64,000 nucleotides of DNA. Source: an uncultured Clostridia bacterium (GTDB taxonomy: Bacteria; Bacillota; Clostridia; Saccharofermentanales; Saccharofermentanaceae). The DNA is taken from positions 1 to 64,000 of the forward strand of contig CAMIYM010000001.1 of NCBI GenBank assembly GCA_946403085.1. The letters are read 5' to 3'. The notes beneath the pieces were generated by a model. It had not been told where the DNA came from and made no database searches. It saw nothing but the letters and a program-made list of their open reading frames with translations. Within the stretch, counting starts at the first letter, position 1. Each line of letters starts with the position of its first letter. Shown here piece after piece: positions 44,460 to 53,476 of the stretch. A program made the translations under genes and the position numbers.

Positions 44460-45440
44460 ATGACAGGCAGAATTATAGGACTCGGTTCTTATCTCCCGAA
44501 GAAGGTCGTTACGAACGACGATTTCGCTAAGTTCTTGGACACAAGCGATGAGTGGATCACCGAGCGAACAGGAATAAAGGAAAGACACATTGCCGACCAC
44601 ATCACAGAGAAGCCTTCCACAATGGCTGTTGAGGCTGCCAAGAAGGCGATCGAGGATGCAGGCATCGACCCTATGGACATTGACCTCATCGTAACCGCAT
44701 GCACAACACCCGACCTTGTTATACCTTCAATGTCATGCGTTGTTCATGAGGCTATCGGCGCGAAAGAAGACTGCGGATGCTTTGACGTGAATTCGGCGTG
44801 CCCCGGATTTGTTGCTGCATTCAATACAGTCCAGAGCTTCATCGAGACAGGTAATGCGAAGGTTGCTCTCTGCATCGGTTCAGAGTGCAATTCCAACTTT
44901 GCAAATTACGACGACAGAGGAACATGCATCCTTTTCGGAGACGGCGCAGGCGCAGCTGTCCTTAAGGCTGACGAGAATGCAAAGCGTAATGAATTCATCA
45001 TGAGATCATCCGGCGCGAGATCAGCATGCCTCCGCTGCGAAGCTGCAAGACAGCCTGACAGATGGGAGGAAGAGGGCTTCAAGGAAGCAACATCTTTCTA
45101 TATGCAGGGAAGAGAAGTATTTAAGTTTGCCGTATCTGAGGTTCCGAAGCTCATCAAGGATCTTTCTGAGAAGTATGATTTCGATCTCGAAAAAGACGTC
45201 GACTACTTCGTTCTTCACCAGGCAAATGCGCGTATTATCGAAGCTACAGCCAAGAAACTCGGCATCGACAGGGACAGATTCCCCATGAACATCATGAACT
45301 ACGGAAACATCTCTTCAGCAAGCATCCCGATCCTTTTGGGCGAGATGAAGGCTGACGGAAGACTTAAGCCCGGCATGAAGCTCGTTATCTCAAGCTTCGG
45401 CGCAGGACTTACTTGGAACGCAAATTATATCGTTTTCTAA
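44460..45440 (+). CDS. fabH: 3-oxoacyl-ACP synthase III
   Basis: 326 residues. Catalytic C114 lies in NSACPGF, His in LHQANARI and Asn in NYGNISSAS, so the triad is complete. It starts fatty acid synthesis by joining acetyl-CoA or a branched acyl-CoA to malonyl-ACP. It heads the fab operon behind a TTGACA promoter and two FabT-like boxes. AGAGG precedes the ATG. The usual AC of the active-site block is preceded by NS rather than AA, a mild variation. Confidence 0.95.
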   Translation: MTGRIIGLGSYLPKKVVTNDDFAKFLDTSDEWITERTGIKERHIADHITEKPSTMAVEAAKKAIEDAGIDPMDIDLIVTACTTPDLVIPSMSCVVHEAIGAKEDCGCFDVNSACPGFVAAFNTVQSFIETGNAKVALCIGSECNSNFANYDDRGTCILFGDGAGAAVLKADENAKRNEFIMRSSGARSACLRCEAARQPDRWEEEGFKEATSFYMQGREVFKFAVSEVPKLIKDLSEKYDFDLEKDVDYFVLHQANARIIEATAKKLGIDRDRFPMNIMNYGNISSASIPILLGEMKADGRLKPGMKLVISSFGAGLTWNANYIVF

Positions 45441-45471
45441 GATATACACCAGCATAAAGGAGAAAAAGATT

Positions 45472-46404
45472 ATGACAAGAATCACAGATTTGATCGGCAT
45501 CAAATATCCTATCTTCCAGGGCGGTATGGCTTGGGTTGCAGACTGGCACATTGCAGCTGCAGTATCTGAGGCAGGCGGTCTTGGCATAATCGGTGTCGGC
45601 GGCGCTGATGAGAACTGGCTCCGCGACCAGATCAAGAAGTGCAGAGAAGCAACAGATAAGCCGTTCGGCGTAAACCTCATGCTCATGAATCCCAGAGCTC
45701 CTGAGATCGCTAAGGTAATCGCTGAGGAGAAGGTAAAGGTCGTTACGACCGGCGCCGGCTCTCCGGAGAAATACATGGATATGTGGAAAGAAGCAGGAAT
45801 CATCGTTGTTCCTGTTACAGCAGGCGTTGCTCTTGCAAAGAGAATGGAGCAGTGTGGTGCTGATGCAGTTATCGCTGAGGGTACAGAGTCCGGCGGACAC
45901 ATCGGTGAAGCTACAACAATGACACTGGTTCCCCAGGTTGTTGACGCAGTATCCATCCCTGTTATTGCAGCAGGCGGTATCGCAGACGGCAGAGGCGTTG
46001 CAGCAGCTTTCATGCTCGGTGCTGAGGGCGTTCAGTGCGGAACAGTATTCTGCGCTTGCGACGAAGTAAATGTTCACCAGAATTACAAGGATATGGTCAT
46101 CAAGGCAAAGGACAACTCCACAAGAGTTACCGGAAGATCTTATGGCCACCCCGTAAGACAGATTAGAAATGCACTTTCCAACAAGTATCTTGAGATGGAG
46201 CAGAGCGGAGTTACTTTCGAGGAATTGGAAGGCCTCACAGTAGGCAGTCTCCGTAAGGCCGTTGTCGAAGGCGACATCAAGGAAGGTACATTCATGGCAG
46301 GCCAGATCGCAGGCCTCATCAAGGAAGTAAGACCTGCCAAGCAGATCATCGAATCGATGTTCGAAGAGGCAGACAAACTCTTAGGAAGGAAGTTAGAAGC
46401 ATAA
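45472..46404 (+). CDS. fabK: Enoyl-ACP reductase II (FMN-dependent)
   Basis: 310 residues of the nitronate-monooxygenase-like barrel family. GIKYPIFQGGMAWVAD opens the FMN barrel, TTGAGSP follows, and H143 lies in ESGGHIGE, the conserved FabK histidine. IPVIAAGGIADGRG and GVQCGTVF bind the FMN phosphate. It carries out the last step of each elongation cycle. It replaces FabI, as in streptococci and many Clostridia, which usually gives triclosan tolerance. AAGGAG precedes the ATG. The stop shares TAATG with fabD. Confidence 0.94.
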   Translation: MTRITDLIGIKYPIFQGGMAWVADWHIAAAVSEAGGLGIIGVGGADENWLRDQIKKCREATDKPFGVNLMLMNPRAPEIAKVIAEEKVKVVTTGAGSPEKYMDMWKEAGIIVVPVTAGVALAKRMEQCGADAVIAEGTESGGHIGEATTMTLVPQVVDAVSIPVIAAGGIADGRGVAAAFMLGAEGVQCGTVFCACDEVNVHQNYKDMVIKAKDNSTRVTGRSYGHPVRQIRNALSNKYLEMEQSGVTFEELEGLTVGSLRKAVVEGDIKEGTFMAGQIAGLIKEVRPAKQIIESMFEEADKLLGRKLEA

Positions 46405-47321
46405 TGAAGATAGCATTTTGTTATCCGGGACAGGGCGTTCAGCATGTAGGAATGGCAGAGGGTTTCGTCAAGTCAGACGAGCACTATGCAGACATGATCT
46501 CTGAGGCTACAAAGGCTTCAGGCGTAGACATGAATAAGCTCCTCTATGAACCCAATGAAGATATCAACATCACAGAATACACACAGCCTGCATTGGTTAC
46601 TGCATGCTGCATCATCACAGACGCACTTCTCCTCGCGGGAATCAAGCCTGACGTAACAGCAGGTCTTTCCCTCGGCGAATACTGCAGCCTTTATGTTGCA
46701 GGTGCACTGAGCTTTGAAGATGCAGTAAGACTTACAAGGATCAGAGGAAAGCTCATGTCTTCCGAAGTTCCTGCAGGTGAAGGCTCAATGGCAGCTGTAA
46801 TCGGTCTTGATGCAGAGACTATTGAAGGAATCACAAGCAAGATCGACGGTGTATGGCCCGCTAACTTCAACTGCCCCGGTCAGATCGTTATCACAGGCAA
46901 GAAGGAAGCAGTTCAGGCAGCTATGCCCAAGTGCGAAGAAGCAGGTGCAAAGAAGGTTGTCGAGCTCAATGTATCAGGCCCGTTCCATTCACCTCTTCTC
47001 AAGGGCGCAGGTGAGAAGCTCGCAAAAGAGCTCGAAAATACAGAATTAAGCGACCTTAAGATCCCTTACATCGCAAACGTAAACGGATCTTTGGTTAACG
47101 ATAAGTCACAGATCAAGGGACTCCTTGAGGCTCAGGTATCCAGCCCCGTAAGGTGGGAGCAGACACTCTATGAGCTCGAGAAGATGGGCGTTGATACCAT
47201 CATCGAAGTAGGCCCCGGAAAGACTATCGCAGGATTTGTAAGAAAGACAGTTCCTTCAATCAATGTCATCGGTGTATCAACACCTGAAGATATAGATAAA
47301 GTTTTAGAGAAATTAGGCTGA
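46404..47321 (+). CDS. fabD: Malonyl-CoA:ACP transacylase
   Basis: 305 residues. The PGQGVQHVGMA loop, S89 in the GLSLGEY nucleophile elbow, RGKLM Arg and GPFHSPLL His complete the transacylase site. It loads malonyl onto ACP, for the fab operon and perhaps also for the KS-CLF cassette, which has no acyltransferase of its own. GGAAGGAAG precedes the ATG. It overlaps fabK by one base. Confidence 0.95.
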   Translation: MKIAFCYPGQGVQHVGMAEGFVKSDEHYADMISEATKASGVDMNKLLYEPNEDINITEYTQPALVTACCIITDALLLAGIKPDVTAGLSLGEYCSLYVAGALSFEDAVRLTRIRGKLMSSEVPAGEGSMAAVIGLDAETIEGITSKIDGVWPANFNCPGQIVITGKKEAVQAAMPKCEEAGAKKVVELNVSGPFHSPLLKGAGEKLAKELENTELSDLKIPYIANVNGSLVNDKSQIKGLLEAQVSSPVRWEQTLYELEKMGVDTIIEVGPGKTIAGFVRKTVPSINVIGVSTPEDIDKVLEKLG

Positions 47322-47339
47322 TTTGAGGAGGTAAATACC

Positions 47340-48086
47340 ATGTCAGATAATGTAAGAAAGACAGCAATCGTAACAGGTGCTTCAAGAGGTATCGGCAGAG
47401 CTATCGCAGTTAAGCTCGCAAAGAGCGGTTATAACATCGCAGTAGTTGATGCTTGCCCCCTCGAGATGAGCCAGGATGCAGTAGATGAAGTTAAGGCATT
47501 GGGCGTTGACGCAAAGGCATATCAGTGCAATGTTGCTGATTTCGAGAAGGTCGGCGAGACAGTTAACCAGATCAATGAAGACTTCGGCGGCATCTATATA
47601 CTCGTTAACAACGCAGGTATCACAAGAGACGGACTCCTTATCAAGATGACAGAAGAGAACTTCGATTCAGTTATCGCAGTTAACCTCAAGGGTACATTCA
47701 ACTTCATCAAGCACACAACACCTGTAATGATGAAGAAGAGAGAGGGAAGAGTCGTAAGCATCTCTTCTATCGTAGGTCTTGAAGGCCAGGCAGGTCAGGT
47801 CAACTATTCCGCATCCAAGGCAGGAATCGTTGGTATCACAAAGTCCTGCGCAAGAGAGCTCGCTTCAAGAAATATCACTTTCAATGCTATCGCTCCCGGA
47901 TATGTTGAGACTCCCATGACTGCTGTTCTCACAGACAAGCAGAAGGAAGCGATCTTTGAGATGATCCCTCTCAAGAGATATGGTCAGCCTGAGGATATCG
48001 CTAATGCAGTTAACTTCCTCTGCTCTGAAGATGCTTCATACATCACAGGTCAGGTATTGAGCGTTGACGGCGGAATGCATATGTAA
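47340..48086 (+). CDS. fabG: 3-oxoacyl-ACP reductase
   Basis: 248 residues, standard FabG: TGASRGIGRAIA, NNAGITRDGLL, SSIVG catalytic Ser, NYSASKAG Tyr and Lys, and the terminal GQVLSVDGGMHM. It reduces 3-ketoacyl-ACP with NADPH. GAGGAGG stands 9 bases before the ATG. A 56-base gap follows with a small GGTGCT/AGCGCC hairpin that lacks a T-run, so the operon probably continues to fabF. Confidence 0.95.
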   Translation: MSDNVRKTAIVTGASRGIGRAIAVKLAKSGYNIAVVDACPLEMSQDAVDEVKALGVDAKAYQCNVADFEKVGETVNQINEDFGGIYILVNNAGITRDGLLIKMTEENFDSVIAVNLKGTFNFIKHTTPVMMKKREGRVVSISSIVGLEGQAGQVNYSASKAGIVGITKSCARELASRNITFNAIAPGYVETPMTAVLTDKQKEAIFEMIPLKRYGQPEDIANAVNFLCSEDASYITGQVLSVDGGMHM

Positions 48087-48142
48087 TCAATGGTGCTTTT
48101 GGGGAGCGCCACGAAAATAAAAAACTAACGGAGAATTTTTAA

Positions 48143-49375
48143 ATGGCAAACAGAGTCGTAGTAACCGGTATGGGTGCGATCACACCTCTGGGTAACAGTG
48201 TTGAGACTTTCTGGGAAGGTCTCAAAAAGGGTAAGGCAGCTACTGCCCCCATCACAAAGTTCGATGCTAGCAATGCTAAGGTAAAGCTCGCATGCGAAGT
48301 TAAGGGTTTTGAAGCTACAGATTATATGGACTTCAAGACAATGAAGCGTATGGAACCCTTCGCACACTATGCACTGGCAGCAGCTAAGGAAGCAATCGAG
48401 CAGGCAGGCCTCGATATGGAGAAGGAAGATCCCTACAGAGTAGGCGTTATCGTAAGCTCAGGTATCGGATCAATGCAGGCTCACGAGAGAGAGCAGATCA
48501 GATTCGAGAAGTCCGGCAAGATCGCTCCTATGTACATCCCTTTGATGATCGCTAACATGGCATCCGCAAACATCGCGATCCAGTACGGAATGAAGGGTAT
48601 CAACACATGCGTTGTTACAGCTTGCGCTACAGGTCTTCATTCTATCGGTGATGCTTTCAAGGCAGTTAAGTACGGTGATGCAGACGTCATGATCACAGGC
48701 GGATGCGAAGCAGCTGTATGCAAGACAGGCATCCAGGGATTCGCAGCACTTACGGCTCTTTCAACAAATGAAGATCCCGAGACAGCTTCAAGACCGTTCG
48801 ACAAGGACAGAGACGGTTTCGTAATCGGTGAAGGTTCAGGCGTTCTCGTTATCGAGTCTTTAGAGCATGCCAAGGCAAGAGGCGCTAACATCCTCGCCGA
48901 GATCGTAGGTTATGGTGCAACATGCGACGCATACCACATCACATCACCTGCTGAAGACGGTTCAGGCGCAGGCATGGCAATGATCATTGCAATGAAGGAA
49001 GCCGGAATCGCTCCTTCCCAGATGGACTACATCAATGCTCACGGTACATCAACTCACCACAACGATCTTTTCGAGACACGTGCAATGAAGTATGCATTCA
49101 AGGAAGACATCAAGAATGTATCTATCAACTCCACAAAGTCCATGATCGGTCACGCTTTGGGCGGTGCAGGCGGCATCGAGCTCATCACTTGCGTTAAGGC
49201 AATCCAGGATTCTTATGTACACGTTACAGCAGGTTCCAAGGAAGCTGAAGGCGAGATGGATCTCGATTACACATTTATCGAACCTAAGAATCGTGATATA
49301 ACATACGCTATGACAAACAACTTGGGATTCGGCGGCCACAACGCTTCCATGATAGTCAAGAAGTTTGCTGAATAA
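48143..49375 (+). CDS. fabF: 3-oxoacyl-ACP synthase II
   Basis: 410 residues. The catalytic triad is complete: C161 in TACATGLHS, His in AHGTSTHHND and His in GHALGGAGGIE, with GFGGHNAS at the end. It elongates acyl-ACP chains and helps set chain length and temperature response. It differs from the fused KS-CLF protein in being a single domain. AACGGAGA precedes the ATG. fabZ follows after 18 bases. Confidence 0.96.
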   Translation: MANRVVVTGMGAITPLGNSVETFWEGLKKGKAATAPITKFDASNAKVKLACEVKGFEATDYMDFKTMKRMEPFAHYALAAAKEAIEQAGLDMEKEDPYRVGVIVSSGIGSMQAHEREQIRFEKSGKIAPMYIPLMIANMASANIAIQYGMKGINTCVVTACATGLHSIGDAFKAVKYGDADVMITGGCEAAVCKTGIQGFAALTALSTNEDPETASRPFDKDRDGFVIGEGSGVLVIESLEHAKARGANILAEIVGYGATCDAYHITSPAEDGSGAGMAMIIAMKEAGIAPSQMDYINAHGTSTHHNDLFETRAMKYAFKEDIKNVSINSTKSMIGHALGGAGGIELITCVKAIQDSYVHVTAGSKEAEGEMDLDYTFIEPKNRDITYAMTNNLGFGGHNASMIVKKFAE

Positions 49376-49393
49376 TTACGGAGGATCCACATT

Positions 49394-49834
49394 ATGGCAA
49401 ATGCGCTTACCACAACTGAGATCATGAAGATCATCCCCCACAGACATCCTTTCCTTCTCATTGACAGGGTTGAGGATTATGAGCCGGGTAAATTCTGCAT
49501 CGCATATAAGAACTTCACTTATGATGAGTATTTCTTCAGAGGACACTTCCCGGAGATGCCTATCGTTCCCGGTGTTCTCACAGTTGAAGCTCTTGCACAG
49601 GCAGGTGCTGTTGCGATCCTCTCACAGGAAGAATTTAAGGGCAAGATCGCTGTTTTCGCAGGCATTGACAAGTGCAAGTTCAAGCAGCCCATCGTTCCCG
49701 GTGACACAGCAAGACTTGAGACAAAGATCACAGCTGTTAAGGGACCTGTAGGCCTTGGCGAAGCAGTCGCAACAGTAAACGGCAAGGTTGCTGTTCAGGC
49801 TACACTTAAGTTCGCTATTCTTACGAATTCATAA
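49394..49834 (+). CDS. fabZ: 3-hydroxyacyl-ACP dehydratase
   Basis: 146 residues, hot-dog fold. H51 lies in GHFPEMPIVPGVLTVEALAQ, where the Glu is the second catalytic residue. IPHRHPFLLIDRV opens the protein as usual. It removes water from 3-hydroxyacyl-ACP. It is last in the fab operon, which then stops at a strong hairpin, so accBCDA must be elsewhere. No fabA, fabN or fabM is seen, leaving unsaturated fatty acid synthesis unexplained. Confidence 0.95.
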   Translation: MANALTTTEIMKIIPHRHPFLLIDRVEDYEPGKFCIAYKNFTYDEYFFRGHFPEMPIVPGVLTVEALAQAGAVAILSQEEFKGKIAVFAGIDKCKFKQPIVPGDTARLETKITAVKGPVGLGEAVATVNGKVAVQATLKFAILTNS

Positions 49835-49858
49835 TCACTAATTTATCAGTCAATCGCG

Positions 49859-49890
49859 AAAAGGCTGTCTCTTAAATGAGGCGGCCTTTT
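49859..49890 (+). terminator. Terminator of the fab operon
   Basis: AAAAGGCTGTCTC pairs with GAGGCGGCCTTTT over 13 positions, two of them G/T wobbles, around a 6-base loop. It is followed by TGTGTG. It ends the fabH-fabZ transcript 25 bases after fabZ. Confidence 0.8.
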
Positions 49891-49958
49891 TGTGTGCGCG
49901 AAAAATACGCTCAAATTCTTCCTGAAATCCAGAAAAAGAATCCCTTTCTCAGGTAAAC

Positions 49959-49972
49959 TGTAAACAGAAACA
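49959..49972 (+). promoter_or_regulatory. Possible CcpA cre site before the GH3 gene
   Basis: TGTAAACAGAAACA matches 12 of 14 positions of the Bacillota cre consensus TGWAANCGNTNWCA. It lies 25 bases before the start codon of a beta-glucosidase, a usual target of carbon catabolite repression. The two mismatches are in the central CG and T, so this is tentative. Confidence 0.35.
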
Positions 49973-49996
49973 AATTAGACCTCAAAGGAGCACCAG

Positions 49997-52291
49997 ATGA
50001 ACACTAAGAAATATCTCAAGAAAATGACCATCGAAGACAAAGCCAGACTCCTTTGCGGAACAGGAGCTTTCTGGATCGGAGGATTCGAATCCAAGGCTGG
50101 CCCCGTTCCGGAACTCAGCATGCAGGACGGCGGCACGGGACTTAACCACCAGCACTTTTTCCAGCGTCTTTTCAGGCAGCCTCCGGAAGGCGTAAAGCCG
50201 GAAGACGGGATGCAGGCATTCTTTAACTTCTATGAGCCGAAAAAGCTTTCCGGTAAAGCGAAGGCCATAAGAGAAGTCATGAACAAGGCCGTCACTGAAT
50301 ACAGGGATGGTATTGATATAGGTCCGGGCTGTTATCCGCCGGGCATCCTTCTCGCATCTACATGGGATAAGAAGACTGTATATGAGACAGGCAAGGCTCT
50401 CGGAATGGAAGCTTCGGTCTACAGGATCGGAGTGCTCCTCGGAACGCCTAACTGCAATATCTTAAGAGAGCCCAGGAACGGCAGGTTTTTCGAGGGGTAT
50501 TCAGAAGATCCGTTCCTTGCCAAGACGCTGGCACCTGAGATGTGTAAGGGCGTTGAGAGCATGGGCATCGCTTCGAATGTGAAGCACTTTGCTTGCAATA
50601 ACCTGGAGCTCAACAGGACCAATATAGATGAGCTTGTAAGCATGAGGGCATTAAGGGAAATCTATCTTCCCGCTTTTGAGGCGTGCAGCAAGGTCGCAAC
50701 GACCCTTATGACAGCGTACCCGAAGATCAACGGTGTTCACTGTCATGAGAACAGGTGGCTTCTCAAGGATGTCTTAAGAAATGAGTGGGGCTATAAGGGC
50801 GTCACCATGACTGATTGGGATTCGTGCAAGGGAAGCACGGGCGACGCCGAAGCGGCAGGCCAGGATATATTCATGCCCGGTCCGTGGGATCACAAGGATA
50901 TCGTTAAAGCCGTTGAAGACGGAAGGCTTTCCAAGAAAGATCTTGATGAAGCGGCATTAAGGATGCTTGAACTGATCGAAAAGTTCAGTGGTGTCAAAAA
51001 GCCAGAAGGGCTTACAACTTCAAAGTATAAGAAAGCAGGTGATAAGGCTGCATATAAAGCAGCGGCAGAAGGCATCGTCATGCTCAAGAATAACGGCGGT
51101 CTCCCGCTTAAGAAGACAGCGAAAGCCGTATTTTTCGGACCTGACAGATTCCAGGATTCAGGCTGGGGAAGCGCCAGGGTCGAGACAGACAGGACGACAT
51201 ATCTTTCAGAAGAGCTGGGGAATATCCTGGGTGACGATCACATCCTCAAAGATGACATTGAAGCTTTGAGGAATGGCGCTACAGCCATAGTGATCGAGAC
51301 CATCAATTCAGGCGAGAGCACTGACAGGCCTGACCTTAAGATGAATAAGAAGACTGTATCTCTTATAAAGAAACTCGCGAAAAACAAAGGCAAGGGCAGG
51401 ATCTGTCTGATCCTTAATGTGCCGGGTCCGGTCGAACTCGGGGAGATCGAAGACAAAGTCGATTCTGTTTTCGCTGTATTCTACCCGGGCATGATGGGCG
51501 GAAAAGCTATGGCTGATATCCTTACCGGAAAGGTCAATCCTTCAGGTGCTTTGCCTTGCACATTCCCTGTCAGATATGAGGATACACCGGCTTATTTGTG
51601 CTTCCCGGACAACCTGACATGCAATTACGGCGAGGGAATCTATGTAGGATACAGGGGTTATTTGAAGCGCGGTATCAAGCCGCTTTATCCGTTCGGATAC
51701 GGGCTTTCGTATTCAAAGTTTGAAGCAGGCGGGATCTCAGGCGAGCGCAGGGGCAACAAGTTCAGCGTTACTCTTACAGTTACCAACAAGAGCAAGATGG
51801 ACGGCAAAGCAGTAGTTCAGCTCTATGCGTCCAAGATAAAGCCCAGGACACCAAGAACTCCGTTGGAGCTTATCGGTTTTTCGAAGACCATGGTAAGAGC
51901 GGGAGAAGAGACAGAGGTTACTATCTCATTTGATAAGAAGGAACTGGCGTTTTTTGATGAGGAATTTAATAAATTCCTTGTGGAAGATGGCGGGTATGAT
52001 CTTTTCGTAAGCCTTAAGGGATGCGAGGACCTGATCCCGGCCGGAAGTATCTATATAGCAGACGGCTCGAAGGAGTTAAAGTGCGGTCCAGGCTGGAGGA
52101 TGTATCATGTCCTGGAGCAGAAGGTGCTGATGGATGCCATTGCCAAAGACTGTGAAAAGACAGGTTTCCCTTATATGGCCCTGCTCGAAATGGTGAAGTG
52201 GTATCCTCACATGACATTTGCAGAGGCAGTAAAAGAACCGGAGAAATATACGGCTTTCCTTAGTGCCGCTAAGAACTTTAAGCCGGAGTAA
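49997..52291 (+). CDS. Glycoside hydrolase family 3 (beta-glucosidase-like)
   Basis: 764 residues in the usual order: (beta/alpha)8 domain with MQDGGTGLN, SNVKHFACNN and nucleophile D273 in VTMTDWDS; the alpha/beta sandwich domain; and a C-terminal fibronectin-III-like domain (FGYGLSYSKFE, VVQLYA). It removes beta-linked glucose or xylose from the non-reducing end of oligosaccharides. There is no signal peptide, so it works on imported sugars in the cytosol. AAAGGAGC precedes the ATG. It is probably monocistronic. Confidence 0.92.
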   Translation: MNTKKYLKKMTIEDKARLLCGTGAFWIGGFESKAGPVPELSMQDGGTGLNHQHFFQRLFRQPPEGVKPEDGMQAFFNFYEPKKLSGKAKAIREVMNKAVTEYRDGIDIGPGCYPPGILLASTWDKKTVYETGKALGMEASVYRIGVLLGTPNCNILREPRNGRFFEGYSEDPFLAKTLAPEMCKGVESMGIASNVKHFACNNLELNRTNIDELVSMRALREIYLPAFEACSKVATTLMTAYPKINGVHCHENRWLLKDVLRNEWGYKGVTMTDWDSCKGSTGDAEAAGQDIFMPGPWDHKDIVKAVEDGRLSKKDLDEAALRMLELIEKFSGVKKPEGLTTSKYKKAGDKAAYKAAAEGIVMLKNNGGLPLKKTAKAVFFGPDRFQDSGWGSARVETDRTTYLSEELGNILGDDHILKDDIEALRNGATAIVIETINSGESTDRPDLKMNKKTVSLIKKLAKNKGKGRICLILNVPGPVELGEIEDKVDSVFAVFYPGMMGGKAMADILTGKVNPSGALPCTFPVRYEDTPAYLCFPDNLTCNYGEGIYVGYRGYLKRGIKPLYPFGYGLSYSKFEAGGISGERRGNKFSVTLTVTNKSKMDGKAVVQLYASKIKPRTPRTPLELIGFSKTMVRAGEETEVTISFDKKELAFFDEEFNKFLVEDGGYDLFVSLKGCEDLIPAGSIYIADGSKELKCGPGWRMYHVLEQKVLMDAIAKDCEKTGFPYMALLEMVKWYPHMTFAEAVKEPEKYTAFLSAAKNFKPE

Positions 52292-52366
52292 TCAGAGGAA
52301 TTTTAGGTATTCTTTGCAAAATAGTGTATTATTATCAGGAATTTCAGATGAACAGGAGACGTATTT

Positions 52367-53476
52367 ATGAGCGAATATGATTTTCTCATTGTCGGTGCAG
52401 GCCTTTACGGTGCGACATTCGCACGCCTTGCGGCAGATGACGGATATAAGTGCCTCGTAATCGACAGAAGACCTAATATCGCCGGAAATGTCTATACAGA
52501 GGATGTTAACGGTATCAATGTTCATAAATACGGCGCACATATCTTTCACACAAGTGACAAGGCGGTATGGGATTTTGCGAACAAGTTCGCAGAGTTCAAC
52601 CGTTACACAAACTGTGTCGTTGCCAATTATAAGGGCGAGCTCTACTCTATGCCTTTCAACATGTACACCTTCAATAAGATGTGGGGTGTCGTAACTCCTG
52701 CAGAGGCAAGAGCAAAGCTTGATGAACAGATCGCACTGGGCAAGGTCGACGAGCCTAAGAACCTTGAGGAGCAGGCCATCTCACTTATCGGTCCGGACAT
52801 CTATAACAAGCTCGTAAAGGGCTATACGGAGAAGCAGTGGGGCAGAAAAGCTACTGAGCTTCCCGCTTTCATCATCAAGAGACTTCCCGTAAGACTCACA
52901 TATGACAACAACTACTTTAACGACAATTACCAGGGAATTCCGGTCGGAGGCTACACCAAGTGGATCGCGAATATGCTTGATGGTATTGAGGTAAGACTTG
53001 GCGTCGATTATCTCAAGGAGAGGGATTCCCTCGATAAAATTGCCTCGAAAATCATCTATACGGGAATGATAGATGAGTATTATAATTACACCCTGGGCAA
53101 ACTCGAGTACAGAAGCCTCAGGTTTGAGACGGAATATCTGCCTGATACTGATGACTTCCAGGGAAATGCTGTAGTCAATTATACTGATGCGGAAACACCG
53201 TTCACGAGAATTTTGGAACACAAGCATTTCGAGTTTGGCAAGGGCAAGGGAACAGTCATTACACATGAATATCCCGCAGAGTGGAAACCGGGTGATGAAC
53301 CCTATTATCCGCTTAACAACGAGAGGAACAACGAGCTTTACAAGAAGTATGAGGAACTCGCTGCGAATGATGGTAATGTTATTTTCGGCGGACGACTCGG
53401 CAAGTACAAATACTATGACATGGACGATACTATCGCTGCATGCATGGAAGATTATAAGAGGATAATGAACAAATGA
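52367..53476 (+). CDS. glf: UDP-galactopyranose mutase
   Basis: 369 residues, full family length. The FAD loop FLIVGAGLYGATFA is followed by IDRRPNIAGNVYTED and the substrate-binding YGAHIFHT, NMYTF, YTEKQWGRKATELP and PVGGYTKW. It converts UDP-galactopyranose to UDP-galactofuranose for surface glycans. CAGGAGA precedes the ATG. The stop overlaps the foldase-like lipoprotein gene by ATGA. With rfbB and the ligase-like protein 30 kb away it points to galactofuranose-containing polysaccharide. Confidence 0.95.
   Translation: MSEYDFLIVGAGLYGATFARLAADDGYKCLVIDRRPNIAGNVYTEDVNGINVHKYGAHIFHTSDKAVWDFANKFAEFNRYTNCVVANYKGELYSMPFNMYTFNKMWGVVTPAEARAKLDEQIALGKVDEPKNLEEQAISLIGPDIYNKLVKGYTEKQWGRKATELPAFIIKRLPVRLTYDNNYFNDNYQGIPVGGYTKWIANMLDGIEVRLGVDYLKERDSLDKIASKIIYTGMIDEYYNYTLGKLEYRSLRFETEYLPDTDDFQGNAVVNYTDAETPFTRILEHKHFEFGKGKGTVITHEYPAEWKPGDEPYYPLNNERNNELYKKYEELAANDGNVIFGGRLGKYKYYDMDDTIAACMEDYKRIMNK

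Noticed and set aside
48087..48142. Small hairpin between fabG and fabF
   Set aside because: Six-base stem with a wobble and no T-run; it does not support a transcription stop inside the operon.
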